The notes beneath the pieces were generated by a model. That model was not told the DNA's origin and ran no database searches. It saw only the letters and a program-made list of their open reading frames with translations. Of a DNA stretch of 64,000 bases, positions 1-13,200 are shown in pieces. The stretch comes from Takakia lepidozioides (taxonomy: Eukaryota; Streptophyta; Takakiopsida; Takakiales; Takakiaceae): assembly GCA_030704615.1 (NCBI GenBank), contig CM060732.1, forward strand, positions 61,981,053-62,045,052, written 5' to 3'. Every line of letters starts with the position of its first letter. Position 1 is the stretch's first letter. The translations under genes were made by a program, and so were the position numbers.

Positions 1-1570
1 CTAACGATGGGACTGACCTGTGCCACCGAATTTGGTATACCACTATCTCATGGAGGAGACCAACAACTGTGGTCCAAACTAAGTCCACTCCGTGGAGATA
101 GCAGACCGGTCAGTTCAAAAGCAGACCACGGCCAGGAGTACAGCATACATCGGTTCACAAGCAGACCACGTGGAGCACTACTCAATACAAAACATCGACC
201 AGAAATGTTTAGCAGTAGACCACGACAGCGGACTAATGAAATGATCCACAAAAGTGTACATCATATATAAAAATGAACAGACCTGCATCACAGACCACAT
301 GAGTGAATTTTCATTTATAGCCAGGCCTAGATGAAATAACCCGGACTTCGGAAGAGTCTGACACGTCCGAAATCTTCCTAGATGACAACTGCCTTTCTAC
401 AACTACATTCTCCATAGTACTGAGTGCTTTCAAAATGTACTCAACATATTTTAGGCGTTGTCTGCAAGCATAGTGGAATGTAAACCACTTTGAGGTAAAC
501 TACTTTCCTCTCTCTCTAAGTCCTTTGCCACGATCGCCCTTCAACCAATCGTAGAACCCCTCGATAAATGACATGACGTAAAAGCCACATTCCCAAGAGA
601 AGGGTTACTGTGGCACTTCAGGGACATGAAAATTGAATCCAAGGGCCTCGTCCCACGACGCAGTGTGTGGCTCCAAGCCGAGACATGCTCCATACACGTT
701 TCGAACCCATGGCAATATCTCCACGGGTTTGTGCATATCCTTGATTGAGTTCAGATGAGTGAACACACGGAGCACCTGGTCAATAATCACCAAACTCCAA
801 TGAGACCTGCCACAACGCAGGGCGCATCAGCACAAGGGAACAACTGCAAATCAAAATGGCAGACCCATTGAGCAGACAAGTAGACCTGGGCAGACCAATG
901 TTGTAGACCAGTGATGGTGGACCACTGATAAAGGGTAGAGAAACAGTGGTACGCACGAACGCAGAGCACTTACCCATCAACTATTGGTACCAGTATGTAC
1001 TTGCAGGTCTTCAGGTCCTTCCCCATACGATGCACTGTCAATCCGTGCTCCACCTGCGAGCAAACCCGTTCCTAACCTGCACTCCAGTGAATCTTCACTA
1101 CACTCCAAACCCACGTCGGCAAAATAACAACATCATTATATGTCTTGACATCCAGATCCTTCTGATAAAACCTACACCACAATTCAAGCAATCGGTCTGT
1201 AACCTCGGATTCCTATTTCTCTAGCGATTTGAGGTCCTCGGTGGAAATACTGCACTCAAACTGTGGTCGTTTTCAAAAAAGTACAGCATTGCTTTTCCCT
1301 CAGAGATATGTGCGTTGAAAGTGGAGCCAAATCGGGTAGTGAACATGCACAAACTCGGAAAAACCCTTTAAGAACCGGGCTGGCGGACCCAAAAGGACCA
1401 GACCTACAACGGATACGGTTCCAGACCCAAGGACCAGACCAACGGAGCAGGCCAATGGAGCGGACGAACGACAGCCACATCTAACCCAGCAGACCCATGA
1501 AGCAGACCCATACAACCTTTTTGCTGCAGACCCATAGACTTGGTGTGTTTAGAGCATCGCAAGCAGACCA
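1..1570. repeat. AGACC-rich degenerate repeat region, no gene seen
   Basis: The word AGACC, usually as GCAGACC or GTAGACC, recurs many times, with clusters near 110-300, 850-940 and 1380-1570. Spacing is irregular, so this is a degraded satellite-like or transposon-internal sequence rather than a clean tandem array. Open frames here are short, overlap on both strands and match no family I know. 1700-1960 is a short GC-rich block without a convincing coding signal. Confidence 0.45.
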
Positions 1571-2138
1571 ACGACACTTATTTTTGTTTGTTACGCAGCT
1601 TCGCAACTTCGCTCTCCACTTCCAAGCAGACCTTCCGGTCAGCACTCATGTATACTCCGGACTTCAGTTTTTTTACAACGCCTTTTTGGGGGGAAATTGT
1701 TTTTAGCCTCGGGTCTGCCACGCCATCTGGTATGCGCTTCTTCCCAGCTCTATTTGGTGAAGCAGGTTCCTCCAACTTCTTTTCCAATACAACAGCGCCG
1801 CGGTCCAGGGGCGGGCAGGGCCGCGGGCGGCTGCGGGGCTGCCGACTGCGCTGCGCGGCTGGCAGCTGGGGGTGGGCGGGGCGGGGGAGGGCGACCCTGC
1901 GTCCGTGCGGGCGCCCTGTCCCACACGCGCGACATAAACTCCCAATTATTGAAAAATGAGAGGCTTATCTAATACGAAAAAACCTAGCTAGTGTAGTTTT
2001 GGTGCACTTTTAATAGCATAAAATCCCGATTGTCCTGTTACGCCGTGGAGCCCATGGGCTCACCCCGTAATCTCAGATTTCGGGCAGATAGGCAAGTAAT
2101 TTTCTTTTCACGGTCATAAATGCGGTTTTTACGTGAGC

Positions 2139-2235
2139 TAAAGTCCTATAACTCAGGCTTTAGGGGATTCAAGATTCCCACGCCCTCAGGGCTGTGGAAC
2201 CTTGAATCCCCTAAAGCCCTCGTTGCAGGACTTTA
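2139..2235. repeat. 97-bp foldback (near-perfect inverted repeat)
   Basis: The outer arms TAAAGTCCT (2139-2147) and AGGACTTTA (2227-2235) are exactly complementary. Inside them GGCTTTAGGGGATTCAAG pairs with CTTGAATCCCCTAAAGCC, and the centre (CACGCCCT, then GGGCTGTG) pairs again. The whole segment can fold into one long hairpin. It lies about 700 bases upstream of the serine decarboxylase start. It could be a MITE, a solo foldback element or a small-RNA precursor; the sequence alone does not decide. Confidence 0.7.
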
Positions 2236-2673
2236 CCTAATACATAATACATAACCTCGGATACAAAAATATGACATTATGTCTTTGTAATAAAATCCAC
2301 TTCCTTTTTTAATTTCATTTCTCACCCCTTTTTCCCCCGAAAAAAACGCGGCTTATTAACTTACTAGAAAGTTACGAAACTTACTAGAGGAGTAGGTGGC
2401 GGTGCTACGACTTGCTAGGCTAGCGTGGCAGCCCCATGAGCGCCCGATAGGCCACGTGCCAGAGAGAACTGCGGTCAGTGTCTGACCTGACCACGGTTAC
2501 AGTAACACTGTCTCTCTCCCCCCCAGCGAAGGTTTTTGTGCGCGCGAGTAAATGTTGTTGGAGGTTTTTACTTCATTTTTCTGCTCTGACCCCCAAGTGT
2601 CACAGAGATTCTTGACGCGCTTCTGCATTTTTTACTTTTTCTACCTGTAGTCTCCGCAAATCCTCTCTGCCCC

Positions 2674-2800
2674 CTTATAAGCGGTCTCTCTCTCACTCCC
2701 CCTCTCCATTGTTCCCCTTCCTATCGCAGCCTCCTTCAGTTTGCGGCTCTGAGCCGGAACGCTCTGTTAGTGCTCAGATGCGGCACACTTTTCTTGCTAC
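2674..2800 (+). promoter_or_regulatory. Candidate core promoter of the serine decarboxylase gene
   Basis: A TATA-like TTATAA lies at 2675-2680 and is followed by a long CT-rich tract (2684-2740), a common plant pattern around the transcription start. The first ATG of the gene is at 2940, which leaves a leader of roughly 200-250 bases. This is inferred from motif and position only. Confidence 0.4.
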
Positions 2801-2939
2801 AGCGCAACATCTAGTTGCCGTGACTCTGCATTAGCTGCGATTCTTGAACGAAAGGGGCTACAAGTTTGTACCCGGTTTTGAAGGGAGGGAGATAGTTCTC
2901 TTGGAGGAAGAGAAAGAGGAAGAGAGAGTTAGAACGAAG

Positions 2940-3844
2940 ATGGTGAGAAGTACGGGGGAAACAACTTACTGTGTGCAGTTACCGTCCACCGTCCTCACGA
3001 CTTCCTTGAAGCAATTTTCGTCTCCACCTCCTGAACCTCTTCCTGAAGAAATTCCTTTGGACGCACTCAAGACTGTACTTCCTGTATTGGATGACAGCGG
3101 GAATGGCCATGCTAAGGAACGCAGTCTGGCCATGGGAAGAAACATTCACGAGAGCTGCTGGGAAATCACTGAGCCAGAGATCGACGACGAGGTCACTGGA
3201 GAGAAAGATGCGTACATGGCGAGCATTTTGGCTCGATACCGAAAAACGCTTGTGGACAGAACAAAGTTCCATCTAGGTGCGTTCACTCTTTGGTACTACC
3301 GTGCGGTGCTGGAAGCACCGTGGCTAGAGAGAAGTAAGTACGATCGTGACAGGACAGAGAAATGTACATAGTGAATGTTGTGTGGTGCACAATGGGTGCG
3401 ACGGATAGGAGATACAAAAATGTACTCGTGAGTCCAATTCTGCCTCCTTGCTAGATACTGTAGCCTTCCAGTCCTGGACCTTGCGAGGACAGACCTCCAC
3501 TCTATGTAGTTACCATCGCTCTGCCATTGCCCTCATCATCGGTTCAGGCGAATGAATTTAGATGCACTTGGTTTTTACATAAATGTGAGGTTGTAAACAA
3601 AATGGCAATTGTGTGCCGAGAGTCACAAAGAGCAGCTTTGCAAGGTTTAGGTGAGTGCTCCCTGAGGAAAAAAATCCATTGCAGATATGTAACGCTGTGA
3701 GTGGCGACTACGTGGACTACCAGTATAACGCAATCTAGGTGCTGAGTTTGCCTTCCTTTTAAACCGGGAAATGGAGTTCACGTGCAGTTGTTCCTAGTCA
3801 TTTCAGTAGCAAGTTGAACTCGCCTTGTGCGCTGCAAGGTGTCT

Positions 3845-3879
<35 letters not shown>

Positions 3880-6814
3880 ATGATGCAATGACGTCGAGCT
3901 CCTACCTTGCCTTTAGTGCGGAAGATCAGAGAATGCCAAATATGATAATGCAAAGAAAGAACCATCGCAGCAGTGAGAAAGAAGCGGAGAAAGAGACCAG
4001 GTAAAGAACACTGGTCTGGCGAGAGTTGTGACCACTACACCACATTAGACAACTAAGCATGAGTGCTCCATGTTGGAAACTACGAATGCTTGTTGTTGGG
4101 AGGCTATGAGTTATGATTCAGTAAATACATGGCCTATCAGTCCAGAGAAGTGGTTATAGTGTTGCATGTCTAATTACAGACATTTTGGAAATGATTGTCT
4201 CTGTGCAGGATATCCCTACAACCTGGACTTTGACTATGGTGCGCTATCACAGCTGCAGCATTTTTCTATCAACAATCTGGGGGACCCTTTTATCGAGAGT
4301 AACTATGGTGTACATTCCAGGCAGTTTGAGGTAGGTGTGTTGGACTGGTTTGCGCGTCTCTGGGAGCTGGAGAAAGATGAATACTGGGGCTACATAACTA
4401 ACTGCGGCACTGAGGGGAATCTTCACGGCATATTGATCGGGTTTGTTACTATTCTCTTCTCTCCCCCACTCTTACCCCTGCTGAAAGTAGTATAGAAGTG
4501 CAATGACATGCCGTATCCTGCTGAGAGATCTTGAGGGGGTTCAATGCGGAGTGATAAGGGGTTTTCATTAATACGAAGGATTCACTCATCCCCACATAGG
4601 TTCAACCTCACACACCCGGAGGTTGCAATCACATGCTTGTGATATTGGGTGTATCCGTAAGTTGTCTTGATGGGTTAATTTTATTCCTGGTACTCTTCTC
4701 GACAGTTTTTTGTATTTGTTTCATGGACTGTGATCACTTTTGGCAGGAGGGAAGTGCTTCCAGATGGCATCTTATATGCATCAAAGGATTCACATTACTC
4801 AGTATTTAAAGCTGCACGGATGTATAGAATGGAAGTGGTGAAAGTGGACACGCTGTTGTCAGGGGAGATTGATTGCACAGATCTTTGCTGCAAGCTGACA
4901 GAGAATAAAAACAAACCTGCCATCTTGAATGTCAATATTGGTAAGCAGAGGTGACTCCACCAGAGTGGATTGTTTCAGTGACTCTTTGTCTGATGGAGAG
5001 AGTGTCAAACTGGATTACTTGACTTCAATTTAAGTCTTGTATCTATATGCCGCCAGTTTATGCTTATACCCTCTCATGAGTGAGGCAAGGGTTTATGTAT
5101 GGGTTTATGTAAGGGGTTATATATTGTGCTTCATGTCCATGGTGAAAGAGCTTTGTAGTCGTCACCATGCACTCTTGATTATTGCATTTCTGCTTTTTTA
5201 GCAATCCCGAGCATGTATCTGCTACATCATTTGCACGTGTAGTCCTCCAAACAAGCATTTTAGCCTTCCCTGGAAAGAATGCAGGGTCAGCAGCACCTAA
5301 GCAGGTGGGACATTATAGTTGATGAGGAAGGTAAGCATGTTGGATACATTTCCAACATCCATTTTGAGATGTGGCTCATTTGCAAGGGTAGGAATTAATA
5401 TGGAAATTTGCTATGTTCTGCATGCTTGCAGGCACAACAGTGAAAGGGGCAGTGGATGACTTGGACATGGTGTTGAAGACTCTCAAAGACTTGGGCTTCA
5501 CTGAAGATCGTTTCTATATTCATGTTGATGGTGCACTCTTTGGACTTATGATGCCCTTTGTTAAAAAGGTATTGCGCATACTGCATCACTTTCCCCTGCT
5601 ATATGCAGTAGCGATACACTTGCACCAATCTGGTAGATCTTTTTCTTTGTTGTATTTTCGGTTGAGCCATCACCCAGAGGTCAAAATTCCAGTTTGGGAG
5701 TGTTGATGGGGACTAAACCATTTCACCTTGTGGGTGTTTGCAGGCTCCTAAGGTGACTTTCAAGAAGCCAATTGGCAGTGTGAGTGTGTCAGGTCATAAG
5801 TTTGTTGGTTGTCCAATGCCGTGTGGTGTCCAAATTACACGCATGAAGCACATCAACACTCTATCTCGCAATGTTGAGTACCTAGCTTCTCGTGATGCAA
5901 CTATTATGGGTAGCCGGAATGGCCATGCCCCTATCTTCCTATGGTACACCCTCAACCGGAAGGGTTATGGTGGATTTCAAAAGGAAGTGCAACGGTGCCT
6001 TCGAAATGCACACTATCTTAAAGACTGCTTGCGAGATGCTAAATTTGGAGTCTTGCTTAATGAGCTCAGCAGCACGGTTGTGTTTGAAAGGCCTCAAGAC
6101 GAAACCTTTGTTCGCAAATGGCAGCTGGCATGCCAGGTGAGAATTCCCCCTCTCCTTTTTTAAACAGAAAATTACTCTAAAGGCTACATAAGACTATCTC
6201 CTATGCCAGTCCAGATTAGTGCCGGGCTTAGTCTTCAAGCCTCCTTTTTATTTAGCTATCTGCATTTGTATCAAGCATGCAATTAGGCTGCCACCTAATC
6301 TTTTTAATAGGTCTTTTGTATACCCTGGTTTCCTGTTTGCACTAGAAGCCTCTTCTCTTGAAGGAGGAAGATCTTTTATGATCTTAAGAGTAGTTCAAAT
6401 GAGGTATCTGACATTAGTCAAGACATTACATATTTTGCAATGTTTGGGATTTTACATCTTTTTGTATGGAAGGCTTAGACAGCATATGAAAGATTCTTTA
6501 ATCTAAACTAAGAACATGGTGGGAGCTAGCTGTCCATCTGCAAGTGTACATCATATGTCTATGTCGGCACTAACAGGATCATGTTTTTCCCTTGCCAGGG
6601 CAAGATTGCACATGCGGTTGTCATGCCAAGTGTGACTGTCGAGAAACTTGATGATTTCATGAAAGAGCTGATTGAGAGCCGGAACCGCTCTTTTCCAGAT
6701 GGTAATGTTGTTATCCCCTGTATTGTGGAGGAGGTAGGAGAACTAAATTGTGCTTGTGCGCAATGCACCTGTGTTGACCTCCCCCAAGGTCACAAGGAGA
6801 GGAATTTACACTAG
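2940..6814 (+). CDS. SDC: Serine decarboxylase (plant SDC, group II PLP-dependent)
   Basis: Six exons: 2940-3276, 4209-4440, 4747-4940, 5432-5568, 5744-6136, 6599-6814. All junctions are GT-AG and in phase, giving 502 residues, close to plant SDCs. The enzyme decarboxylates L-serine to ethanolamine, the precursor of phosphatidylethanolamine and choline, and is soluble. Residues after about 85 match plant SDC closely, including [30 protein letters not shown] and [16 protein letters not shown]. The motif SVSGHKF carries the presumed PLP-binding lysine (about Lys319). The first about 70 residues are variable, as usual for this family. The frame stays open upstream to a TTG at 2844, but 2940 is the first ATG. 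Related histidine- and tyrosine-decarboxylase-like enzymes share the fold, but similarity to plant SDC is much stronger. No disabling change is seen. Confidence 0.95.
3848..3877. repeat. (CT)n microsatellite in SDC intron 1
   Basis: About 15 CT units lie in the 932-base first intron of the serine decarboxylase gene. Similar CT runs occur at 8565-8597 and 35897-35920. Confidence 0.9.
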
Positions 6815-8559
6815 TATTCAACATGGAATGTCATTTCAAAATGAAGACTCCCCCAAGAGTTTGTAGTTATTTCTGCGAGAAATATATCGGTTCAAGATGT
6901 CTTTACGCGGGAAGCCTGATGTCAGCTATATCTTTGTCGCACGGATTACTACTCCCATCTCCAGGTAGTCTTCTCGGTCTCTCCCTCCCTCCTTCCACGT
7001 GTGACATTTTTGTTACTGAAAAGGAAGGATGGTTGACGGCTTTAGTTATAATTGACGAGAGAGAACCGCTATTGGTATGACTTGCATTTCTGCTTAAGGA
7101 ACATCTTCTAGTCCATGGCACATGAATGCTATCATACCTCAATTTATAAATATCTTGATGGTGGTAGCATGGACTGACAGTTCACAGGGCAAGCGCAGAT
7201 ATCACCAGATCCTCGAGTCTATCATCCCTCCATGAGGCAGTGCAAAAGCGAGAATCTTGTTTTTCCAGTTTTCAGATCACTATTTTTTTAGCTGAATGGA
7301 ATTTTGAAGAGCTTCTACCAACCACTGAGAATAGCTGGGTTACGAAACTAGATTTGATCATGCACACTTTTTGTCTGGAAAGATTTCCTTCCAGGTTGTC
7401 AATACCCTGATTTGGGATTGCTGCCAAGAGCTGTATGTGCAATAAAAGAGTGTCAACCCCATTGCGAGATTGTCAGTATATTACTTGTTGGTATATCAAA
7501 TACACTGTTTTGTTCTGAGTTTTGCTGTAAGAAAGAGATGAGCATCATTGTGGTCCCCCTGCAAGCTTAGAGTGCCTGGTCGTTTCTTAACTATAGTAGA
7601 CAGAAATTATTGCTAAGCAAGGGCCAAATCACAGTGATGCTCTGTGAGGTGCGAGGACAGAGAAACATTGGGAAGAATCCTGTGCAGTCACCATGGATGC
7701 TATCTCCATGAGAGCAGCTGCCACACGATCTGCTTAAGAGAGTGCTTTGCTTCTTGCCAGTCTTTTCCTCCTTTCCCATTTGCTGTGTGTGCAAAACCTG
7801 CCCTTCTCGCCTCTGCAGATATGGAAGCTTCTCTGCAGCACCATTGTCCTGCTGTTGATGTCATTCAGGTGCTATGTTGCAAGATTGGTTGTCATGGGGA
7901 ACAATCATTTAACTTCTTTTCAGATGGTTAGTGCACACTATCATGTGGATTACAAGAGGCTGGTAATCCTCTGCATTGAATATGTGGGAGAAGAGTTCTC
8001 TTGCTTACGAGGCATTGCAGAAGGAGAAAGTAGACACTAAAGAATGGAAGCATCTGCTTCCCACAGTCAAGACATGGAGCGTAAAATCTGAGGAGATGAA
8101 AGAACCAAGGCTTTCAAGAACATCATTATGGGGATGAGTATGACACTACACCTATGATATACCATTGGTGGCTGGCTCCAACTCACCACGCACCACTAAT
8201 GGGGCACTGTAGCTGTCTCTGCTCTAGTTTTTGGGTACGGAAGGCAACACACGGTGCCAATCGTGGAAGATGTATGAAGCTCCCCACGTTTTTTCCTGAA
8301 AGTGGTTGATTAAACGCAACTTGGTAAGTGTGAAGGTCAGTTGATGATGAGTCCATGTTGAAAGTATGGAAAGATGTGGCTTCATTGAGCTGAATCGTAG
8401 AAGCCCGAGGATGTGGCACCCACACACGGAGCGAACCTGTATGAGGAGGACGCACTTAACCATTTCCTGTATATGAGATGAAATACTTTCTTATGCTCCT
8501 AATGACATCCGCAGGGGTTTTGCTTTACTTTTGGTTTGTTCTCTCTTTAAACATTTTGT

Positions 8560-8560
<1 letters not shown>
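6815..8560 (+). other. 3' flank of SDC; AATAAA at 7441; otherwise nothing recognised
   Basis: The stretch after the SDC stop contains an AATAAA hexamer at 7441-7446, which could serve as a poly(A) signal and would give a 3' UTR of about 650 bases. Open frames between 7590 and 8460 overlap on both strands and resemble no known protein. I see no further gene. Confidence 0.35.
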
Positions 8561-8604
<44 letters not shown>

Positions 8605-8605
<1 letters not shown>

Positions 8606-9770
8606 CCAAGGGCAGGGACTTCAACTCGAAAGTTTCTAACCGGTTTGATGCACTGGATGAGGTTGATTCCAAACAGCCAGACAGACAAACTGCCCCTAAG
8701 TGTGCTGAGCCTGAGCGTCCAGTGACTGAAGGATTTGGTACTCTGACTGTGGCTGACAAGATCATTGGGAGGAAACTAATTGTCTGCGGTAAGCTAATTG
8801 GTGGACCAATGAGATTAAACTCAAGATAGCTGAGAGACGAGTCCTCTATAAAGAGTGCTGCACTTTGAAAACCAACAAACAATTGTGGGCCAAGTACTAC
8901 CAGATCCGCAAAGATCTCAATCAGCTTGTAATATCTTGGAAACATAATCGCCCTGTCAAACAGGCTGTCTTGGCGGAAGAAAGTAGAAGAGATTCTTAAG
9001 GATCTGAATCTTAATTCGCAAGTCTTGACCCTGCTGGATAAATCTGACTTAGAGGCTGTAGTGTCCAAAGCCACGTCTGTTGCGTCTGATGAAAATGAAG
9101 TTAGGCAGAAGACTTCCCTGAACTTGTTTCCCATCTGTGACGACAGGGGAGGACATCATGGATGACCTCAAGGGTCTACCCACTCTCGGCACTAGACTGA
9201 AATTTTAACTCGGGGCGGAAAGCCTACCTTTGAACAGCAAACAGAGCAGAGAGGAAAGGGAGAGTGCAATTGCCCATCGTGTGGGCAACCTGAAGACAAT
9301 GTTCAATTTCTGATTCATTGTCCGGGGTTCTCTCACCAGTCCTCAAATCCATCAAGGGAATTGTGCCTGTACCTCTGTTTACCAACTTTGAAAGTCTCGA
9401 GGCTGAGCCAAAAGCCCAGGCCCTTTTGGGGCCTAGTTATTAGGTAAACCACACACAGCAGATTGATGCTTGTGTGAAGGGATTTCTAGAGGATATCTGG
9501 AAAGCCCAGATCAATTGTTTATTCCAAGGTAAGTCTTACTACCAGCGTCAGCCCCTGACAAAGGTAGGTTCTGTCCCTTTGTGTTCCGCTCAAAACTGGG
9601 CGGGGGGTCAATGGCCACAAGGCTACGGCAAACAACGTCTTATGAGTACATTCTTTCCCATTCTTTGGCATCAAACACTATGCCTCTTAGTTCCTTGAAT
9701 TCCAACATCCACTCAACCTGTTTCTCCTCAGCTGTGCACGACAAGGCTGATGAGCTAACATACCCTGGTG
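8605..9770 (+). mobile_element. LINE retrotransposon remnant, internally deleted (copy 1)
   Basis: Three blocks in sense orientation can be read. The first, 8610-8800, includes NRFDALDEVDSK and EGFGTLTVADKIIG. The second, 8800-8970, is a basic segment containing IKLKIAERRVLYKEC, of the kind found between endonuclease and reverse transcriptase. The third, 8975-9700, matches the C-terminal part of the LINE at 59.1-60.5 kb: VEEILKDLN, LLDKSDLEAV, then CNCPSCGQPED with IHCPGF, a zinc-knuckle of the reverse-transcriptase zinc-binding type. The catalytic reverse-transcriptase domain is missing between blocks two and three, and several stops and frameshifts are present, so the copy is dead. A CT/CA microsatellite abuts the left end. 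A 195-codon frame on the opposite strand is an antisense shadow. Confidence 0.8.
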
Positions 9771-9779
9771 AATCATAAA

Positions 9780-10200
9780 CCGAAGTATCATAAACCGAAG
9801 TACTTGATTACATCATTAGCAATGTTGACAGGGAATAATAGTTGAGAGTACATCAATTACTGGTTGATTGTATTTCTTATGCAGGCTCATTCCTGCATTC
9901 TTATCAGTGCTCACTATAATGATTTGAGGACAAGAAAGTTGATTGTGTCATGGAGAGCTTCGATATGTCGATTGCAGACCACAGTATTTTGGCTTACCTG
10001 CTATGCCTTGAAGTCTTAATCTGCAATTATCTGACAATTTGCACTGGAAAAGCAAATATCTCAGCATTCCTCGTGAGAATCTGTACTGCACCAGCCCTGT
10101 ACAATGGCAGGTGACATGGTGAGACTGACCTCCAATCTTCCATTATCCTTCATCACAACGTCCAGCTTGTAGGAGCAGTGCAGAAGATGCAGGGATAGTA
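9780..10200. other. Intergenic spacer, nothing recognised
   Basis: About 420 bases between the LINE remnant and the stop codon of the SDR gene. The right part is probably the 3' UTR of that minus-strand gene. I see no other feature. Confidence 0.4.
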
Positions 10201-10202
10201 CT

Positions 10203-13200
10203 TCAAAGTTTGCTTGCAGGCTGGCCAGGTATCCCAACTTGGGCAACCCTTTCAACAACCCGGGATGCCTCAACAACAGCATCCCTAGAGAGCCTCTGAG
10301 GTTTTGAGAGCCAATGCCCACCATCGACGACAAGTGTTTCCCCGCTGATCCAGCTGCCTCCAATACTCTGAAATGGAAAGAACCATGTAGACAATAGGTG
10401 AGCTTCCAACACAACCCATGCCCAACCAGCATTATTCAGAAGTATCTAAGAGACATATCAAAGCATTACGAGTAACTCCACAGATATGTTAATTTCAAAA
10501 TACTCTTCTAAACCATTCTGGAAGGACCTTCATACTACAGAAAAGTGATGGCAAAAAAATGTTCCAAATCTCAGGCCTTTAACATGCATTGGCCTAGTTG
10601 AAGCCTCATAGATGTCACCTGGCCAGATGAGTGACATGAGTGACTTTCAGTGACTGACAATCGAATGACCTATGACTTCTGAAGCATAGACCCCATCTTA
10701 CCCAGAACCCACTGCGAGCAAATACAAACATTTGTTCTCCTTTTTGCATGGCCATGGAAACCTTATATATCACATTGGAGATAAGAACGAATAAGCAAGT
10801 ACTATTATTTATCATTGCAACAAGGGAATAATAGAAATGTGCCTACCACAAGAAACAATGCGGCCATAGCAATGTCCCACGTTGTTCCAAGGCGGCCCAA
10901 GGGAATCTCTGACGAGAGTTCTTTTTGGAGAGTCTCAGAACTTCCACCAGATACTAGCTTTACCATGCCTGCTGTATTTGCAATGGGACCAGGGGCTACA
11001 CCATTGATTCGAATGCCATATTCAGGGCCCCACTCCAAACATAGGCTTCTAGTCAAGCTATCCACTGCCGCCTGCAACATGCAGATTACCAGTGTGTTAA
11101 CCAGATCAAGAGTAATATCACTGACCAGAGAGCACACCACTTACAATGCTCCTCAATGCATTGGAACTACTTGCCGGCTATTAGGAATGGGTCCTGCGAA
11201 CAAGCAATATAGAGTGGCCCAGGCATCATCTGTTCTGCCCCAATCGTTTTTGCAGCAATGTACATGTGACCTTTGCAAACCTCAAGTCATATTTCAGCCA
11301 AATTTTAAGGGGAAAGTTAGAAGAAGCTATCACCTGTTCTTAACTACTTGGTTTTTAATACCTTCATGTAGAAAATACATACACTCATGTGGCCTACCCA
11401 AATCTTGTTTAAAAACCTTGAGCATTATGACCAACCTTTGCAGCAGAGGCATGCGACTGATACCATGTTGCGCCATAGTGCAAAGTGGCACTGATGTTAA
11501 CAATGACTCCATCTTCTTCACTATCTGGGGAGCGCCCCTTACCTCCTCTTCGTAAAGCAGGGAATGCAGCATGGCACATATTAAATGTTCCCACTGTATC
11601 TATCTCTAGCACTGCATCACACACCACAGAAAGACCTCAGATAGTATTAGTGCAGAGAGCTTACAAAATGGATGGAGGATCGATCATCAGAGTTATGTAC
11701 TGTCATAAGACTCATAGCCACAATAAAAGCCTCAAAGGTATGATCCATCCAACTTTCGTAATAATCTTAGTATGACCTCTACAGCTCTCTGAGAGTCAAG
11801 TGGCCTCCAGTTTCCAAGATGGATAAAGGTGACCTTGAGAACCTAGCAGAGAAAGGGAGTCAATACCACTGTGGAACTACACTGACAGTAGTGATATTCC
11901 CTGAGGTAGAGAGCAGAAACACAACCGGAAGGGAAGGGGTAGGAGGATGACTACACCTAGACAACAAATACTCTACAAGCTATATACTAAAGAGATTTAC
12001 CAGTGGAGGGGGACAAGGTGGAAAGGGGAAGTAAAAGGAAAGGAGAATTCAGACACGTTTCTTGAACCTCAAGCTAAACACCTGTCATGAAGCCTTTTGG
12101 TGTGAGTGTCTCTGCTGGAGCCAAGAAGTTTCCTGCTGCCCCATTGACCAATATGTCAAGCCGTCCGAATCTTGAGAGCGCAGCATCTACAGCCCTTTCT
12201 GCATCTGAGGAGGACCTTACCTCTCCTTGCACAATTTCAACCTGCAGAATGGTGTTGATTCACTCAGGCATCCAAAAGAAAACACTCCATCCATCTACCA
12301 AAATTAGAGTAAATTGGAAATTTATTTACACGAGATGACATCTCCTGCCGATGTTCTTTTGTTGTCCTACTTTTTGCCATGTGGCCTCAGGGATCGTTAG
12401 AAAGTTCCTTTCTTTCGCGCTTCCCCACACCATAAGCGCTCTTTGAACTCCGTGGATGATATAAAGCTTCTCAATGTCTTCCTTTCTTTCCAAGGAATTA
12501 AAACGTTTATTTGTTTCTTTCACTAAGAGTTGCTTGGACATGTCATTTCAGAGGATTGATATGCAGGGACCACCTTACTTCTTGCTATTGTCTCCTCCAT
12601 CTGTTCCAGTCGCTTTCTTCAACAAGGTCTGTGATCTTTCAGCGGATGTTATCAAGATTCTTTCTTCTCTTTCTTTCTTTTTTTGTTCTACAGTGTGACT
12701 GCAGTGCAAACACAGCCAGTTTTATCACCTCTGTGAGATACAGTACCAGTTCTGACCTAAACATGATGCTCTCTGGTATGAGGTCGAGGCCGCCCTGAAA
12801 TGAAGAGCCAACTCCCTACACATATGTTGTCTGCGATGAGCTAGCAATATGGCAATGTCGGGCTGAATTTACATACCCTGGTGGGTTGGAAACCCATAAT
12901 CTGCTTGTAGCCCTCAGGCAACTTGTATCAAGGGTAAATCATAGCCACAATCTGCAAGGAATGATCAATGCATGCATTTTGCAGCGAACTACATCAGCAG
13001 CATGGAATTCCATAATCCCTTCTCTGATGATATCAATGCCAGCTCGCCTGTAACTAGATTATCGTTGACCATGCACTAGCACAATGGAACTTTCACCTGG
13101 TGAGTGAGAACCGCATGACCAGCTCGGGAGAGGTTAGTATTCTGACGGGACTATGTCAGCTAAGACATGTCATCACAGCCACAGGAAACTGTTCTATAAA

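Noticed and set aside
1540-1959. 139-codon plus-strand frame with a GC-rich end
   Set aside because: The composition follows a local GC-rich block, overlapping frames exist on both strands, and no domain is recognisable.
2844-2939. Extension of the SDC frame upstream to a TTG codon (32 extra residues)
   Set aside because: It starts with TTG, not ATG. The first ATG is at 2940, and family N-termini are variable but begin at ATG.
3848-3877. CT microsatellites (also 8565-8597 and 35897-35920) as special elements
   Set aside because: Simple sequence runs are common in plant introns and promoters, and nothing more is indicated.
6219-6506. 95-codon frame between SDC exons 5 and 6
   Set aside because: It lies within an intron with good GT-AG borders and in-phase flanking exons.
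8547-9134. 195-codon minus-strand frame
   Set aside because: It is antisense to the LINE C-terminal coding sequence; the same antisense pattern appears opposite copy 2 at 59631-59906.
10815-11555. 246-codon plus-strand frame
   Set aside because: It lies opposite exons 3 and 4 of the SDR gene, whose minus-strand reading carries the family motifs with matching splice phases.
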